Shown here one piece after another: positions 1 through 12,186 of a stretch of 64,000 nucleotides of DNA. This DNA is from Escallonia rubra (taxonomy: Eukaryota > Streptophyta > Magnoliopsida > Escalloniales > Escalloniaceae). Made by a program: the position numbers and the translations under genes. The notes beneath the pieces were generated by a model. The model did not search any database. It had not been told where the DNA came from and was given only the letters and a program-made list of their open reading frames with translations. Where the stretch lies: assembly GCA_033065855.1 (NCBI GenBank), contig JAVXUO010002842.1:558001-622000 (forward strand), given 5' to 3'. Numbering within the stretch: position 1 is the first letter of the stretch; each line of letters starts with the position of its first letter.

Positions 1-931
1 ACATTGTTGTTTACTAGAAACAAAACCCAACTTCAAACACAACCGATGACGATCTGTCGCAACCCCTGCAGCCATCCAAACTCTCTGAAGCCTCCAAGAT
101 CCCAAATTAAAAACCTTAATTAAGTCACGATCTAATCTATCATGTCACCACATGCCGGGAAAACCGGCGGTGGTGACAGAGACGGAAGAAAAGAGGGGGT
201 TGAGTAGGGAAATGGGTTTATTGTTTTTATCGCCTCTCTCGGAGAGAGAAGAAAAGTCGGTACCACCAAAATTATGAAATTCTTTTGCTGACGATTTGCC
301 AATTTTTGGCCATGAAAAACCGTGGCTTTCATCCACAAAAACTTTGGGATTGCTCATTTACGAGATTCTATTTTTTGTTATTTGTTTGTCATATTTTACT
401 CCCTCTGTCCCTAATTAATCAATCATATTCTTTCTGGGTTGTCTAAAAAAACTTGATCAATTTTCAAATTAAGAAAGGTTTCACAGGTGTTTTTTCATAT
501 TTACCGTTCTTACATTTTTTTATTCTATTTCTCTCTGTACATTTAATCACCCACCAACTCATTTTTCTTTCTACTAACTCACTTTCTTCCCTCCCTCTCT
601 CTTTCTCCTTTGGGGTAGAGTGGAAAACTAATAAAGTATAACTCATATCCTAAATAAGCATGCAAGTCAAAGGTGATCAAATAAAAAGGGACAAATGGAG
701 TACTTTTTATTTTGAAAAAAATCGTCAAACAGCGAAAAAAGTGAAAACACCCATTTTCACAACTTTCCAACCAAACTTCATTCCTTGTCAGATAAAAGCA
801 AAAGATAAACGTTGTTCGTCTTTTTTCAGTATAACTTCTAGCACTGCTCTCTTCCACTTATATACGTGTATATCTACACACACACACACCTCCCTGCACA
901 CACATGTACGTGTATATATATAGATATATAT
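1..931. other. Unassigned AT-rich sequence
   Basis: No gene is supported here. The longest reading frame with an ATG is on the - strand (145-357, about 70 codons). Its translation resembles nothing I recognise and no clear splice donor follows, so it is not called. A short CA run followed by TA/GA-TA sequence lies at about 876-931, directly against the left end of the next element. Confidence 0.5.
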
Positions 932-1135
932 GGGGGCCGATCCATCTCCACTAGTGGAGAAATAGCTATTTATCCAACTCTTATCTAGCTGTCCACATCG
1001 CAGATTGAACGGTTGAGATGCCAACTTTTATGTCATTTCTCGTCTAATCGCCCCTCTTAGAAGCGGTTTACAATTTTTTTACAATTACCCCTTCTTCTTT
1101 TTTGGGTTGGACGTTCTTTTTCTCTTATTATATTC

Positions 1136-1173
<38 letters not shown>

Positions 1174-2341
1174 TCTTTCTCTTTCTCTTTTTATCCCCCC
1201 CCCCCTCTCTTCTCTCTTCCCCGTATCTCTTTTTTTCTCTTGGAAGTTAGATCCATTCATGAATCTTCAACTTTACTACAGTGGATTTTTTAGGCTTTAG
1301 TCAATGTGTGGTGCTTATGAATTTTCTCATGGCGGGTTTTGAATGTTGGTGATGGTGGTGTGGCCAGCGGCGACGAAAGTGATTATGGTACTCTGGAAGT
1401 GATGGGTGTGGTGGTTGGCGATGCGGCTGGTACGCGTTAGTGCTGATGCGTAATGGTGGAAGTGGCTGAATGTGGTAGTGTTGGTGATGGTGGTGCAGCT
1501 GCCGGGAAAGAAGATGGTGGTGGGTAAATTGGACGTGGTGGGTGCGTGGTTGGTGTATGGCTTACGATGGTCGGTGATGAACGATCTCTACGGTCACTAT
1601 GATTTCTCAGTGATAGAACTGGACATGTTGCTATCTTGTTGGCGCAACCATTGTCGTTATTTGGTCATTGCTGCTCCGTTGCCACTTTCTCATCGCCACT
1701 GCCCATTTGCCGCTATCTCTTGGTCGCCGTGCCGTTTCCGTTATCTCGTTGTCGCCATGCTATTGTTGCTATCGTGTAGCCACCCTTCATTAGTCCCCAT
1801 ATCCCACTAATGCCCACTCTACCGTCATTGCTTACAATCAACCTCTCTGACCCTCTATCTTTCTCAAATTAATATTCAGATTGGCTTTGATTATTTCTTT
1901 TGAAAAGTTTGTCTAGCTTTTATTTTATTTCTCAAAGGTGGCGTTGTTTATCACTCTTGAAATGTTGATCTATTTTTTTTATTGATGTTCAATGGTGGTA
2001 TTGCTGGGTGGATGGAATTGGGAGGGTTGTTCGGGTGGTACGGTCATGTGAATGTTGGTGTTGTTCGGTGGGTATGGTGGTGTGACGAGTGCTACTGGGT
2101 GGTGCTGTAAAGGGTGTGGTCGTGTTCGTGGGTTATAGAAAAAAAAGGGAGAGAGAACAGACTTGAATAAAAAGGCATATGTGGAACTAGTGTGCAAAAA
2201 ATACTAACCGCCACAAAGTTAAGCGGTTAGACAAGAATTTAGATCTAAAGTAGCATCTCAGTCGTCCATTCCGCTACGTGGATGGCTGGATCACAGCTAG
2301 ATAAATAAGAAAATTCTAGCGGTAAATAGAGATCAGCCCCC
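932..2341. mobile_element. Non-autonomous terminal-inverted-repeat DNA element, about 1.4 kb
   Basis: The left end starts GGGGGCCGATC and the right end, read on the opposite strand, starts GGGGGCTGATC. Similarity continues inward for roughly 90 bp, sharing TATCTAGCTGT and GAGATGC. The flanks are AT-rich and similar (left GATATATAT, right TCTATATAT), which could be a degenerate 8-9 bp target duplication. The interior, about 1,330-2,130, is unusually rich in GGT/GTG and CGCC and opens a 112-codon frame at 1,472-1,810 that I do not recognise. No transposase is present, so movement would need enzymes made elsewhere. The superfamily (MULE-like or hAT-like) cannot be settled by eye. Confidence 0.6.
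1139..1171. repeat. (TA)n microsatellite
   Basis: An uninterrupted TA dinucleotide run of about 33 bp inside the inverted-repeat element. Confidence 0.95.
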
Positions 2342-2489
2342 TCTATATATGAGAGCTAATCAATTACTCGTGCAGGCAATTTATGTTATGTTGCCGGCAG
2401 CATCTGACCATCCGCCTATTCCAGATGGACGGGCCAAATATATTTTTTTTTAAGTAAACTTCAACGCCCGCTACATTATGTTGCGGATG

Positions 2490-3020
2490 GAGTGTGAAAT
2501 TTTATAATATCTCGGTTCTGAACTGTTTAAAATAACTATCTGTGATCTAAAAAATAAACGCGCGATAATGTTGAGCGATACTTGGGTATTAGCAGAATAT
2601 GAAATGCTAAAATGATTTTGGGATCAAAATATAATTTTGGAAACTTTTGGTTTCATTTTGTAAATATGAAAAACTTTGGGGACTATTTTGCAAATTATGA
2701 AAAATGGCATGATGTATGTCAAATTGTTGTGAAATTTATCTTAAGAAGATGTCATCTCGTATTCTTTTCATGTGGTGACTAATGAAATATAATCATAAAG
2801 TAATGGATTGGATTGGATAAAATAGAAATTAGAAGAAGGAAAATAAAAGAAAAGAAAAAGGAAAAGGAAAATTGGGAGAGAAAGCAAGAAAAGAAAAACA
2901 GAGGAAACAAGAAACAAAAGCATGGGGATTTGGGCAAGGTAAAAACAGAGAGAGAGAGTTATAGAGAAATGGGGAAAAAACTCTAGATAATCTTCCTCTC
3001 TTCTTTAGTGTGTGAATTTA

Positions 3021-3053
<33 letters not shown>

Positions 3054-4230
3054 CGCAACATGTGTGATTTCTGTGTATGGGCATGTGTTCTTGCACGAAT
3101 ATGGGTGTTCTAAACATATGTGGGTTGTGTGTACGTATAGAGGTAAATGAGAGGGGTAGCAGGTAGGTGTTGGTGTGTATTCAGTGTGTGTGTGTGTGTG
3201 TGTTATGTGCGGGGGTGTGTGTGGGTGAAGCACACTGCTGCTACGGCAGCAGTGTTGCTGTGATATTTGTGTGTGTGTGGGTGGTGCAAAGTATGTGTAT
3301 GTGTGGTATGGTGGGTAAAAGTGTGTGTAAGATGAAATTGGGGTGAGATTGTGTGTGTTTTCAGTGTGTCACCGAGGGGATGTGTGTGATTAGTGCATGA
3401 CAGTGTGTGTGTTTGAGTGACAGTGTGTGTATGTGGTGTGAGTTTTTAGGTGTAGGTATGTGCATTTATGTGTAGCAGTATGTGTGTGAATTGTGTAAAT
3501 GGGTGTCTCAGCAGTGAAGTGAGGAAGAAGAGAGTGTGTGTTTTCAGGATGTTTTAGTGTGTGTTTTAATTTGAATAGTGACTGTAATTGTCACTAAAAG
3601 GGGTTAGGGTTAGGCATTTTATTCTATGATATTTTAAAAAGTAGTTCTACTTAGATTTTGACCAAGTTAAAAACAGTGACCCCGATATTTTTACAGAGAC
3701 GTACATTGTGAAACTTTTTGGAATTTTTTGTGTCCTCGAAGGATGCTAAATTATGGTATCGATGAAAAAGAGTTTGTGATCTTTATCTAAAAAATTTAGA
3801 GGAACCTTATTTTACTGAGATGTTCATTTTCTAAAATTTCGTGCCATTCCGAGGTCAATAGCTATTTTTAACGGAATCAGCTTCTAAGTGCTCGATTCGG
3901 ACACTGGTTCGGGATTTTCGGCAAAATTTTTTTAAAATACTTTTAGCCCAAAAATAACTTCAAGCTACTTAAAATAGTATTTTAAAGTGTTTTTGAGATG
4001 TTTCCGGTGTGGGAGTCACCAGGAGTGTTTTGGTAATTTTACCTATAAAATGTACTTTTAGGTAAATTTACATACGGTAGAGATATTTTAGCAATTATAT
4101 TTACAGGAAGGGTGTTCTCGTCAATTGGATATGAGAGGGGTGCTTTTGGTTATTTTACACATAAGGGGTATTTTGGTAATTTTACATAACCGGATTGGGG
4201 TCATTCTGGGAATATGCATGATGATTATTG
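2490..4230 (+). mobile_element. Degenerate LTR fragment of the large TGTAAYACCC type
   Basis: The segment carries phrases also seen in the reverse complement of the solo LTR at 42,746-46,461. Examples are a GTGACTG...GTCACTAAAAG stretch near 3,580-3,600, a GGACACTGGTTCGGGATTTT stretch near 3,899, and several GGTATTTTGGTAATTTTAC-like repeats near 4,030-4,190. GT-rich sequence at 3,020-3,560 resembles the GT-rich middle of the solo LTR at 6,939-10,291. I could not find LTR ends or a target duplication, so it is read as a truncated relic. There is no coding potential. Confidence 0.45.
3021..3056. repeat. (GT)n(GC)n microsatellite
   Basis: A GT run changes into a GC run within about 36 bp. Shorter GT runs follow up to about 3,560. 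Confidence 0.95.
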
Positions 4231-4234
4231 GATT

Positions 4235-5370
4235 TTATTGTTAATTAAGTTTATTATTATTATAGGCTTAGGTCTAATAATATAATGAGCTTGATCTATT
4301 TAATTAAGTTCAATAAGGGATCCAGTCCAATCCAGTTTAAGTCTAGTCTAGTTAGAGTCCATTTGGTTAAACCAGTCCAGTTAGTTAGGTTTAACCCTAG
4401 TTAAAGTCAAGAGATTGTGATTGTTTAGATGACTGGGAAATGTCTTAGGATTTATCTTTGATATATGTGATTAGTACTTGACTTATATGCGATATGGAAA
4501 TAATTACATCAGAGATAATTATTGAATTCGGGACAAATAATGCTCAAAATTCTGAATTTTTTTGGGGTGAACCGGCCGATTTATTGAAAACCGGTCGGTT
4601 TGTCCAAGAGATGAACCGACCTGTTCGTCGAAAATTGGCCGGTTCGTCCAATGAACTGACCCGTTCGTTGACTTTTTTCAAGTTTCAAATTTTCATCAAA
4701 TATTCAGCTCTATCACCTGATCACAAACGTAAGATAGTCCTCCATATCAATTTCTGGCACCTAGACCTTTATAAATATGGTCTTTGGGCTACATTTTCAA
4801 GAACAAACTTTTTCTCCCTAGAGCTTTTATACCATTACTCTATTAGAAGTGGTAGATCATCTCTAAAGGGAACTTAGCCCTTAAAATTTCACTTCTCTAG
4901 GTACACAAGACACTTGCATTGTGGATTCATCACAAGGAGTTCTCAAGTCTTCTAATCAAGCTCTTTTTTTAGGTAAATTTATTGTTTTCTAGACTTGTTT
5001 AAATTGTAATAGTATAGAATGTTCTCCTCCATGAGATCACATTTCATTTCTTACATAAAAACTCAAAAAGAGTCTTTTCATTTTATTTCATAGTTCGGGT
5101 CTAAGATCGAAATATAGATTGATTCTTGTAGGACCAGAGTTGAACTACAATGGTTTTCATTCCGGTTAGTCCAACAGGATACGTAGGCAATTTGACCCCC
5201 GAATGTCAAGTTCAAGCAAAAAAAAAATATATCAACTTAGGGTTAATTTTATCACATGTTTACATGTTATATATTTTGAAGGCCAAAACTTTTAATAGAA
5301 ATGAAATAGAGACCGAAAGGGTGTGGCAGCTGCCTAACACCTTCCCGCTACATAACTTAGTCTCCAAACC
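4235..5370 (+). mobile_element. Tat/Ogre-like LTR fragment, left arm of a large inverted repeat
   Basis: Read on the + strand this segment matches, with many changes, the reverse complement of 5,565-6,309 plus 10,746-11,115. Shared landmarks in order are a CCAGT/CTAGT-rich stretch, GATTGTGATT, a TTCGTCGAAAA-like motif, GGTCTTTGGGCTA, GGTAGATCATCTCT, GATACGTAGGC followed by TTTGACCCC, AGAGACCGAA and CTGCCTAACACC. It lacks roughly the first 100 bp of the partner LTR. The 104- to 127-codon frames in it resemble no known protein and are not called. Confidence 0.6.
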
Positions 5371-6317
5371 CATCTCTCAGTTTAGATTCCAAACCCATCT
5401 CTCGGTTTAGATAGATTAGTTGTCGTTTGGGAACTTTAGAGTCATTTTTTGGTTTTTTATTATTTTTAAATTGAATAAGATGACGATTCCATAAAATCTT
5501 CCTTTCGGGGAACTTTTCCTACGCGGTTCGCTAAAATTACTAATCTATTGAAAACACAAAAATGGGTCGGGACGAAGTTATACGACGGGGAGGTGTTAGG
5601 CACCTACTGTATCCCTTCGGTCTCTATTTTTTTTACTTACTTTTTGACCTTAAACACATAAATATGCAATAAAACTCACCCTAATACTAAATATACATTG
5701 TTGGTCTGAATTCGGCAACAGGGGTCAAAGGGCCTACGTATCCGATTTGATAAACCAGAATTAAAACCATCGGGCTCTATAGGTGGTGACCTATATTTCG
5801 GTCTTAGACTCAAACTAAGAAATGAAATACTCTTTTTGATAACTTTTGTACAACAAAAAATGTGATTGTGGAGAGGAAAGACACGCTAGACTATTGTATT
5901 CTAAACTAGCCTAGAAAGCAATAAATATATCTTGCGAACGCGCTTGCGTAGAAGAATCAAGAACACTTTTGACGGAATCATGATGTAAGTGACTTAAGAT
6001 TATAGAAAAATGAGTATGAAGTACTAAATTCTCTTAAGAGATGATCTACCATTCTATGAGAAAAGTGGTATAAAGCAAAAAAGCTGGTCTATTGGAATAT
6101 AGCCCAAAGACCTTGTTATATAGGTCTAGGGCGCTAGAAATAATGAAGATGACCATTTCAATTTGTGATCTGGAGATAAAACCGAATATTTGATAGAAAT
6201 CGCAAACTAAGAAAAATCAACTAATCGACTAGTTTGTCGAAAATCAGGAGGTTCATCCCATTATTTCTTAATATTTTTTCTCGAATTTCAAGACATTATC
6301 TGCCCCTATCTTTGATT

Positions 6318-7393
6318 TAGAGATTTCAAAAAGGCCGGGCCGGCCCGACTTGGCCCTAAATAGTGAACAGTGCGGCCCTGGTCCATAAGGCCAAGGGCTA
6401 GGGCCAGAGCCATGAAAATTTCCAAAAAAGCCCGGCCCAGCCCTAAAAAGGCCTCGGCCCGATTTTTGGCCCTCTTTTCGGCCATTTTTTGCCCTATTCT
6501 GGCCCGGCCCTTTGGCCCTAAATCTGGCCCTAAACCATTTTGAGTCACTTTTTTTTCTTTCCCCTTCTTTCTCATGCCTCACTCTTTCTCTCTACCTCAT
6601 ATTTTTTTTCTTTTTATTTTACTTTTTGGACATGCACATTTCTTTTCAGCTCATGATGATGGTTCCTACTTCTTTATCAAATTTTACTTGTAATCCTCTT
6701 ATGTACTAGTTTCATAGAATTATGAAAAGACAATATATCTTTGTTTGTCTAGGAACTAGAAACAACACAATTTAGGCAATAGAAATGGGGAACATAACTC
6801 CAGAAAGTACGGGAAAGTTCATAGTAAAAGTGGTCTAATGATGCATGCTTCTAATTAGATACCTAATACTACGTAAAATGCAAAGCTAGAGGTATGTTTG
6901 AGTGAAACTTTTAGAGATATCATTGGAAAACGTTTTGTTGTAACACCCCAACTTTTATATTACCTGGACGCTTAATTTTATTATAAAGCGTGACTTTCTT
7001 ACCCAAGTTTTAGCGTAGATTTCCGTGAGCGAAAATCTTATCGGCAATCTTTAGCAACAAATTTAAAGTTTCTTAACGTCGATATAAAATTTTTAGAGCC
7101 GATATATTTCATTATTTAACGTCGACGTGTATTTTAGCGATGAATTAATTTTAAGCATTAGTATACTTTTGTAGCGACAATTAAACTTCTTTGGTACCGG
7201 TGTACTTATTAGCGACGATTTGTCAAACGGGATCCCATAACAAACCATTTTTAATTTCCCTAACACATCACGTATCATAAGTATTTTATGATGGGATCAT
7301 TTCCGATATAATAAGATTGGGGTTAGAAGGTTTTAGCGACAAAAGGATTTTAAAAGGTTTTCTTTTCATTTTTCCAATTAGGGTTTCTTTTAA

Positions 7394-7431
<38 letters not shown>

Positions 7432-10400
7432 TTTGTCTGGGTAGCCACCCTTTAGGCCGCCAGACGCATTCGAGAGGAAGAATTAGAGGGAAGGAGAACG
7501 GGACAAGATTTCTGACGATCGAGTTGGTATTCCGGTAAGTTTGCTTCCTCTTTATCTCAACTCTATTCTGTATTTTATGGGATTAAGGGGCTGGGTTGCA
7601 GCTTTGTGTACGTGGGTGAGGAAGCCGTGATTTACAGGGTAGTGGAAAGCTTTAATTTGATACACGTGATGATTATATATACATATATTCATAGGTGACC
7701 ATGATATACATAAATGGGTCTCGTTTTTATTGTTTTGTGAAGATCTGTGAATGGGGTGACCTTGGGTGAGGAGACCGTGAGATAGTGGGTTCTTGTGGGC
7801 TGCCGAAATTCAACCGAGATGTCGGGTGTTGGTTATGGAACGGAATTCACGGCCGCCATGACCATTTTCTTTTTGTGTGTGAAATTAGTGGATGTTCATG
7901 GGTGTGAATAAGTGTATATTTGTGTACAAAGAGCAGGTGTAAACCGTGTTTGTGTCTCCATAAGTATGCTGGGTGTTTATGTGGGCATTGCGTGCTTGAT
8001 GTGAGTGTATACGGTGCATTCCGGGAAGAAATGTGAGGTGTTGTATACCTGTGTGAGGGCTGAGTGGGGAGTGAGAACTAAGGTGTGTGGGTGAGTGTTT
8101 TTACAGGGGTGAGATGGAAGGAATTGAAGTGGGTGTATGGTGTAGATATAGTGTGTGTATATGTATGTTAATGGAGTGAATTTCTAGTGTGCTAGGGGTG
8201 AGAATGAAACTGCGTGAACAGTAACAGTGAGTTGGTGAGTGCATTTTCTGGGTTGGACAGAAAGTGAAAGGAGGAAGAAGATGAAGGGGAAAGGGAGAGA
8301 GAGAGAGAGAGAGCACTGCAGTGTGAGATGAAGAATGCTGCGTGAGGTGTGCATGAGTGCAAACCGTGTGGGTAGATTTTCATCTTAGTGTGCCTGTGTG
8401 ATGTGTGTGAAAGGGTATGTGCTGTGTACATATATGTGGGTGAGTGTGTGCAGTGGTTATGAAGAGGTGAAGAAGAAGATGGAGTTGATGGGTTTGTTGC
8501 TGTGTCTTGGATGTGTGAATGGAGGGTGTACTGAGTGCATGTGTGTGCTGGGTGCGTGTGTTAGTGAGCTGTGTACTCATGTGTGTGCAATACGGATAAT
8601 GTTAGGCTCGTTACGCACTCTGGATAGCGTATAGTGAATATTAAAACGTGAAAATTTATGGTACAGTACCTGAGATTATGCTAGAATTACCGGTAGAAGT
8701 TCATAATTTTCTGAGATCATATGTATTTGTAATATTTTCTGTAAGCTTAAAATGGTAAAACTCTTTTGAAGCCTTTCAACCCTGAAAATGTTCTGGGAAA
8801 ATTATAGTAATACTGTTATAATATAATAAAGGCTCAGTGTAAATTTGGTGATTTTTAGAGTTCATTTGCTATCATTTATCTATCGCATTGAATTTAACAA
8901 AAATGAAGCTTTTTAAAATATTTTAACGCCTTTTTATTTCTAATTTCAATTTCAGAAATTTTTATAAGTCTTCTAAAGCTGTTACAAAAATTATGAGCCT
9001 TTATTTCCAGCTAGAAGAAATTATGGCAATTTATTGGTTTTAGTGTATTTAAGGAAATTATTTTTTTATTCAAAAATATTCAAAAATTATATTTTTATCC
9101 CATATACTATATTAAGCTATAAATAATGTTTAATGAATGATTAAAATATTTTTTGGATATTTCTAAGTCTCCGGGAGTGTGACGAATTTTGGGATAGGTT
9201 GGCCGTGAGTGAAACCCGTTCTGAATTTTATCGTTCTGGGTAGAGAAATAGATACGCTATGAATAGTTATATTATTAGTGTTATAATAAAGTGGTACATA
9301 TAGTGTTCTGATAAGTGACTTTGTCGACCTAGGTTAATTCAAAGGGATTTTTAGATCGAGGCCGTTGAGCAATGCATAGCTTGGACCGAGGTAAGGAATT
9401 TCTATCCGAAACCTAGTCTCATCTAATTGTCCTCTTGAATATTTTTCTATATTGTTATCAAATTTTGTTTGGACTCCGTTATAGTTGAAATGTGAATTGT
9501 TTGCCCTAAAACCCTGTTTTGAGCTTATCGCGTTATTGAAATCTCATTCGATGCTCAGTATTTATTTCTCTTTGAGTGTCGATTTATTCATTGTAATATC
9601 GTTTATTTCATTCTGCATATTGGCATGAGATAGTGTATTGAGGAGTTATAAGGATGGTCTGTATCTGGGGTGATATAAGGATGGTCTGTTATTGTCGGGA
9701 GACGCTAGTACCTTGAGGGTCTAGCTAGTGTTCATATGCATATGTAACAATATCGTTATTAAGCACTGCCTGTGTGGCTTTGCTAAGTGTTACCCTGCAC
9801 TGCCTGTGTGGCTTTGCAATTTACTCATGTCCAATATCATCTACATTGTTTCAGTGAAATCGAAAGTGCATTTATTGAATCTTGAATTGCGAAATTGAAA
9901 ATATTGTTTCTTTATTGTCATTGACATAACCTTATGATCAAATCGTTTGTAATCTTACTGAATTTTGAGCGACCTTACTGAGCTCTCAAAAGCTCACTCC
10001 CTTTTTTGTTCCTTTCTGCAGAAAATAACCGTCAGTAAGATTTCGGGACGGACTAGCTTAAATTTCAAAGTAGTTATATTTTTATATTATTGTTATTTGA
10101 GCCTTGTTAGAGAACTGTTATGTAATTTAATAATTTAAGTACTTTATTATTGTTTTGAGACGGTTTGGCAAGACATTTGATGGACTGTAGTGCTCTGACA
10201 TGGATGTTGTTGGGTTAACATTATTGGAAATGAATAATTGAGGTTTTGATCGATTGATTGGTTAACGCTCCGAAAATTTCGGGGTGTTACATTTGTAGCC
10301 TTGTAGGTATCCATTGTTGAGTTTAGATAACAAAAAGCAGTGGTATGAAATTAAGTGGAATTGTCAAGAGAAAATGCAAAATATTTGATTAGAGAAAGTA

Positions 10401-10737
10401 GGAGCAGATGGATTAGATGAAAATGCTTAACTAATCAACTGCTAATCATTCTTGTTTTCCCAAAACTACAAGCAGCCGATCCCAAGCCCGCATAAAAGGA
10501 GGAGGGTCTATCAAAAAAATTATTTCATGTTTTAATATTTTTACAACACAAAATAAGAATATATATTAAAAAAAAGGCATGGGCCCGGCCTGGCCCTAAA
10601 ATTAGGGCCTAGGGCTTGGGCTTGGACAGGGCTTGGATTTCCCAACTTTGGGCCCGGGCCCGGCCCGAAGCCTTGTCTGGCCCGGCCCGTTTTCTGGCCT
10701 TTTAGGCCAGGGCTGGGCCGGCCCTTTAACACCTCTA
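6318..10737. mobile_element. Non-autonomous hAT-like element I, interrupted by a solo LTR
   Basis: The ends are inverted: TAGAGATTTCAAAAAGGCC on the left, and TAGAGGTGTTAAAGGGCC on the right when read on the - strand. Each end continues into about 200 bp dense in GGCCC/GGGCC motifs. The element is flanked by an exact 8-bp duplication, CTTTGATT, at 6,310-6,317 and 10,738-10,745, which is the hAT signature length. Without the nested LTR it is about 1.06 kb. Its subterminal regions match those of the element at 12,187-13,654 in opposite orientation. No transposase is encoded, so it would depend on an enzyme from elsewhere. Confidence 0.85.
6939..10291 (+). mobile_element. Solo LTR, about 3.35 kb
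   Basis: It begins TGTAACACCCC and ends GGGGTGTTACA, a perfect inverted terminal 11-mer and the usual TG...CA form. An exact 5-bp duplication TTTGT flanks it (6,934-6,938 and 10,292-10,296). No gag or pol lies inside, and no second LTR or internal region adjoins it. It is therefore the product of recombination between the two LTRs of a large gypsy-type element. The interior holds a TA run (7,396-7,428) and GT-rich sequence (about 7,900-8,630), whose small reading frames are judged non-coding. Confidence 0.85.
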
Positions 10738-11115
10738 CTTTGATTTAATCAGATGGGATGTACCAGATTCAGGAATTATCTCCGTATTTCACATAAATCA
10801 AGGATTAATCACTTGTATTAAAGATAAATCACAAGATAATCTTAAATCATCTAAGTAAATCACAATCTTGATATTGGACTGAACTTAACTAATTGGACTG
10901 GGGGATCCAATTATTAGACTAGACTGGACTGGGCTGGACCGGATAACTGACTAGACTGGAAAATTGACTGGATTGAAAAACTGGACTAGAATGGACAACT
11001 AGACTGGATTAAATTAACTAAGTTCGATATATTATTATGCCTTCACCCATAATAAACTGTAACTATTAATAAATCCCAATAACTATATAAAGAGTACAAA
11101 AATGGGGTGTCTACA

Positions 11116-11447
11116 GAGGCTAGGATTGCTAAATCAGTATTAGTATCAGTATAATGTAGATTTGGATATGACCCGGAGAGATTTGGAAACCACTAAGCGA
11201 GAAAAGAGAGAGTCTGTGTCCACGTTCTTAATAAGATGAAGGAATGATGCTGTTAAGATGGTTAACCGCCCCTTAGAGGAAGATCAAGTCAATATAGTGA
11301 GGAGCAATTTGTAGCCGGTGTATCACGCATATATCTTTGGATATTATCATACATATTATAGGGCTTTGATGGAATATCATTGTGCAAATTGAAGATATTA
11401 TCAACAAAAGGATAATATATCGAGAGATAAAGCGTAGAGGTTATCGA
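11116..11447 (+). pseudogene. gag relic of a Tat-lineage Ty3/gypsy element
   Basis: From about 11,153 the + strand encodes a Tat-type Gag core, with DMTRRDLE, then ESVSTFL, then RPLEEDQVNI and PVYHAYIFGYY. A TAG interrupts the frame just before PVYHAYI. In intact elements Gag forms the particle that packages element RNA. The fragment is too short and broken to act. It probably belongs to the same dead element as the protease relic at 13,663-14,340, with two hAT-like insertions between them. Confidence 0.65.
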
Positions 11448-12162
11448 TGGGGGTGAGTACCAAACTGTTTGATCCGATCTGAACCCCTTAAACTGATCAA
11501 ACCAAACCGATCCAATCTGAACCGTCTAAAGACATTTTACGGTTTGGTTTCATATTTCTCAAACCGACCTTAGTCCAGTTCGATTCACAGTTTACTTTTT
11601 TAAAACGATCAAGAACCAAACTGAACTGACCTATGATATTTTAATTTGCTTTAGTGACATTCGTTCAGAATTGTCCCACACATGTTAGTAAGCAAATCAA
11701 AATTAAAAGAATCCTAAAAGTTAAAAGAAAAGAATGGAACAGTTATAACACAAAAGTTTAGTGATTAATATCTCTTTTAAATTTACTATTCTTTCTTGTA
11801 CATCAATGACCAAAGCATAGCTAAAATTTCCTTGTAGTATGTATCTGGCACAATACTTTTACCTTATATTATGAGCACTTAGACATTAAATAAAACAAGA
11901 TTATGTGCAATTTAGGGAAAATATAACTTCAAATTTGAGTAATACTTATATTCAATAGTTGGTATGCAAAGGCACGACTTCTCTTAATGGGCACAAATTG
12001 ATCCAAACTGATCAAACTGAACCGTTTAAACCGATTAAACCAAATCGTCCAAACCAATGGTGTTGGTCTGGTTCGGGTTCAAGATTTTTCAAATGGAGGA
12101 GTAACCATTTAGTTTGCTGTTTGACCCCTAAATCGAACCAAAACAAACCTTGTTTACCCTTA
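11448..12162. mobile_element. Non-autonomous hAT-like element III, about 715 bp
   Basis: The left end reads TGGGGGTGAGTACCAAACTG. The right end, on the - strand, reads TAAGGGTAAACAAGGTTTG, an imperfect inverted repeat. Near-identical 8-bp flanks GTTATCGA (11,440-11,447) and GTTATCAA (12,163-12,170) support a hAT-type insertion. The subterminal regions are dense in AACCGA/AAACCGAT motifs in both orientations. No transposase is encoded. It lies inside the Tat-like relic. Confidence 0.65.
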
Positions 12163-12186
12163 GTTATCAAGTCGGTATGAGAAACT

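Larger units (their letters stand above)
5565..11115 (-). mobile_element. Tat/Ogre-like LTR fragment in reverse orientation, split by a hAT element
   Basis: On the - strand the copy opens at 11,115 with TGTAGACACCCCATTTTTG, a typical start for large Tat/Ogre-type LTRs. It runs to about 10,746, resumes at 6,309 after the nested hAT element and continues to about 5,565. It is the inverted partner of 4,235-5,370, with about 195 bp between the two arms. No coding sequence is seen. The 3' ends of the two LTR copies face each other, so they are not the two LTRs of one intact element. Confidence 0.55.

Noticed and set aside
145..357. 70-codon - strand frame that might be a first exon of a gene to the left
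   Set aside because: It has no recognisable similarity, no clear splice donor and no supporting promoter. It is too weak to call.
1472..1810. 112-codon + strand frame inside the inverted-repeat element
   Set aside because: The composition is low-complexity and no domain is seen. It is mentioned only as a possible captured fragment.
6268..6582. 104-codon - strand frame in the GGCCC-rich zone
   Set aside because: It is a composition artefact of hAT subterminal repeats; the same happens at 10,541-10,732, 12,150-12,419 and 13,386-13,610.
8101..8634. Overlapping 60-80 codon frames on both strands
   Set aside because: They are rich in His/Thr/Ser or Cys/Val because of GT/CA repeats inside the solo LTR, with no coding signature.
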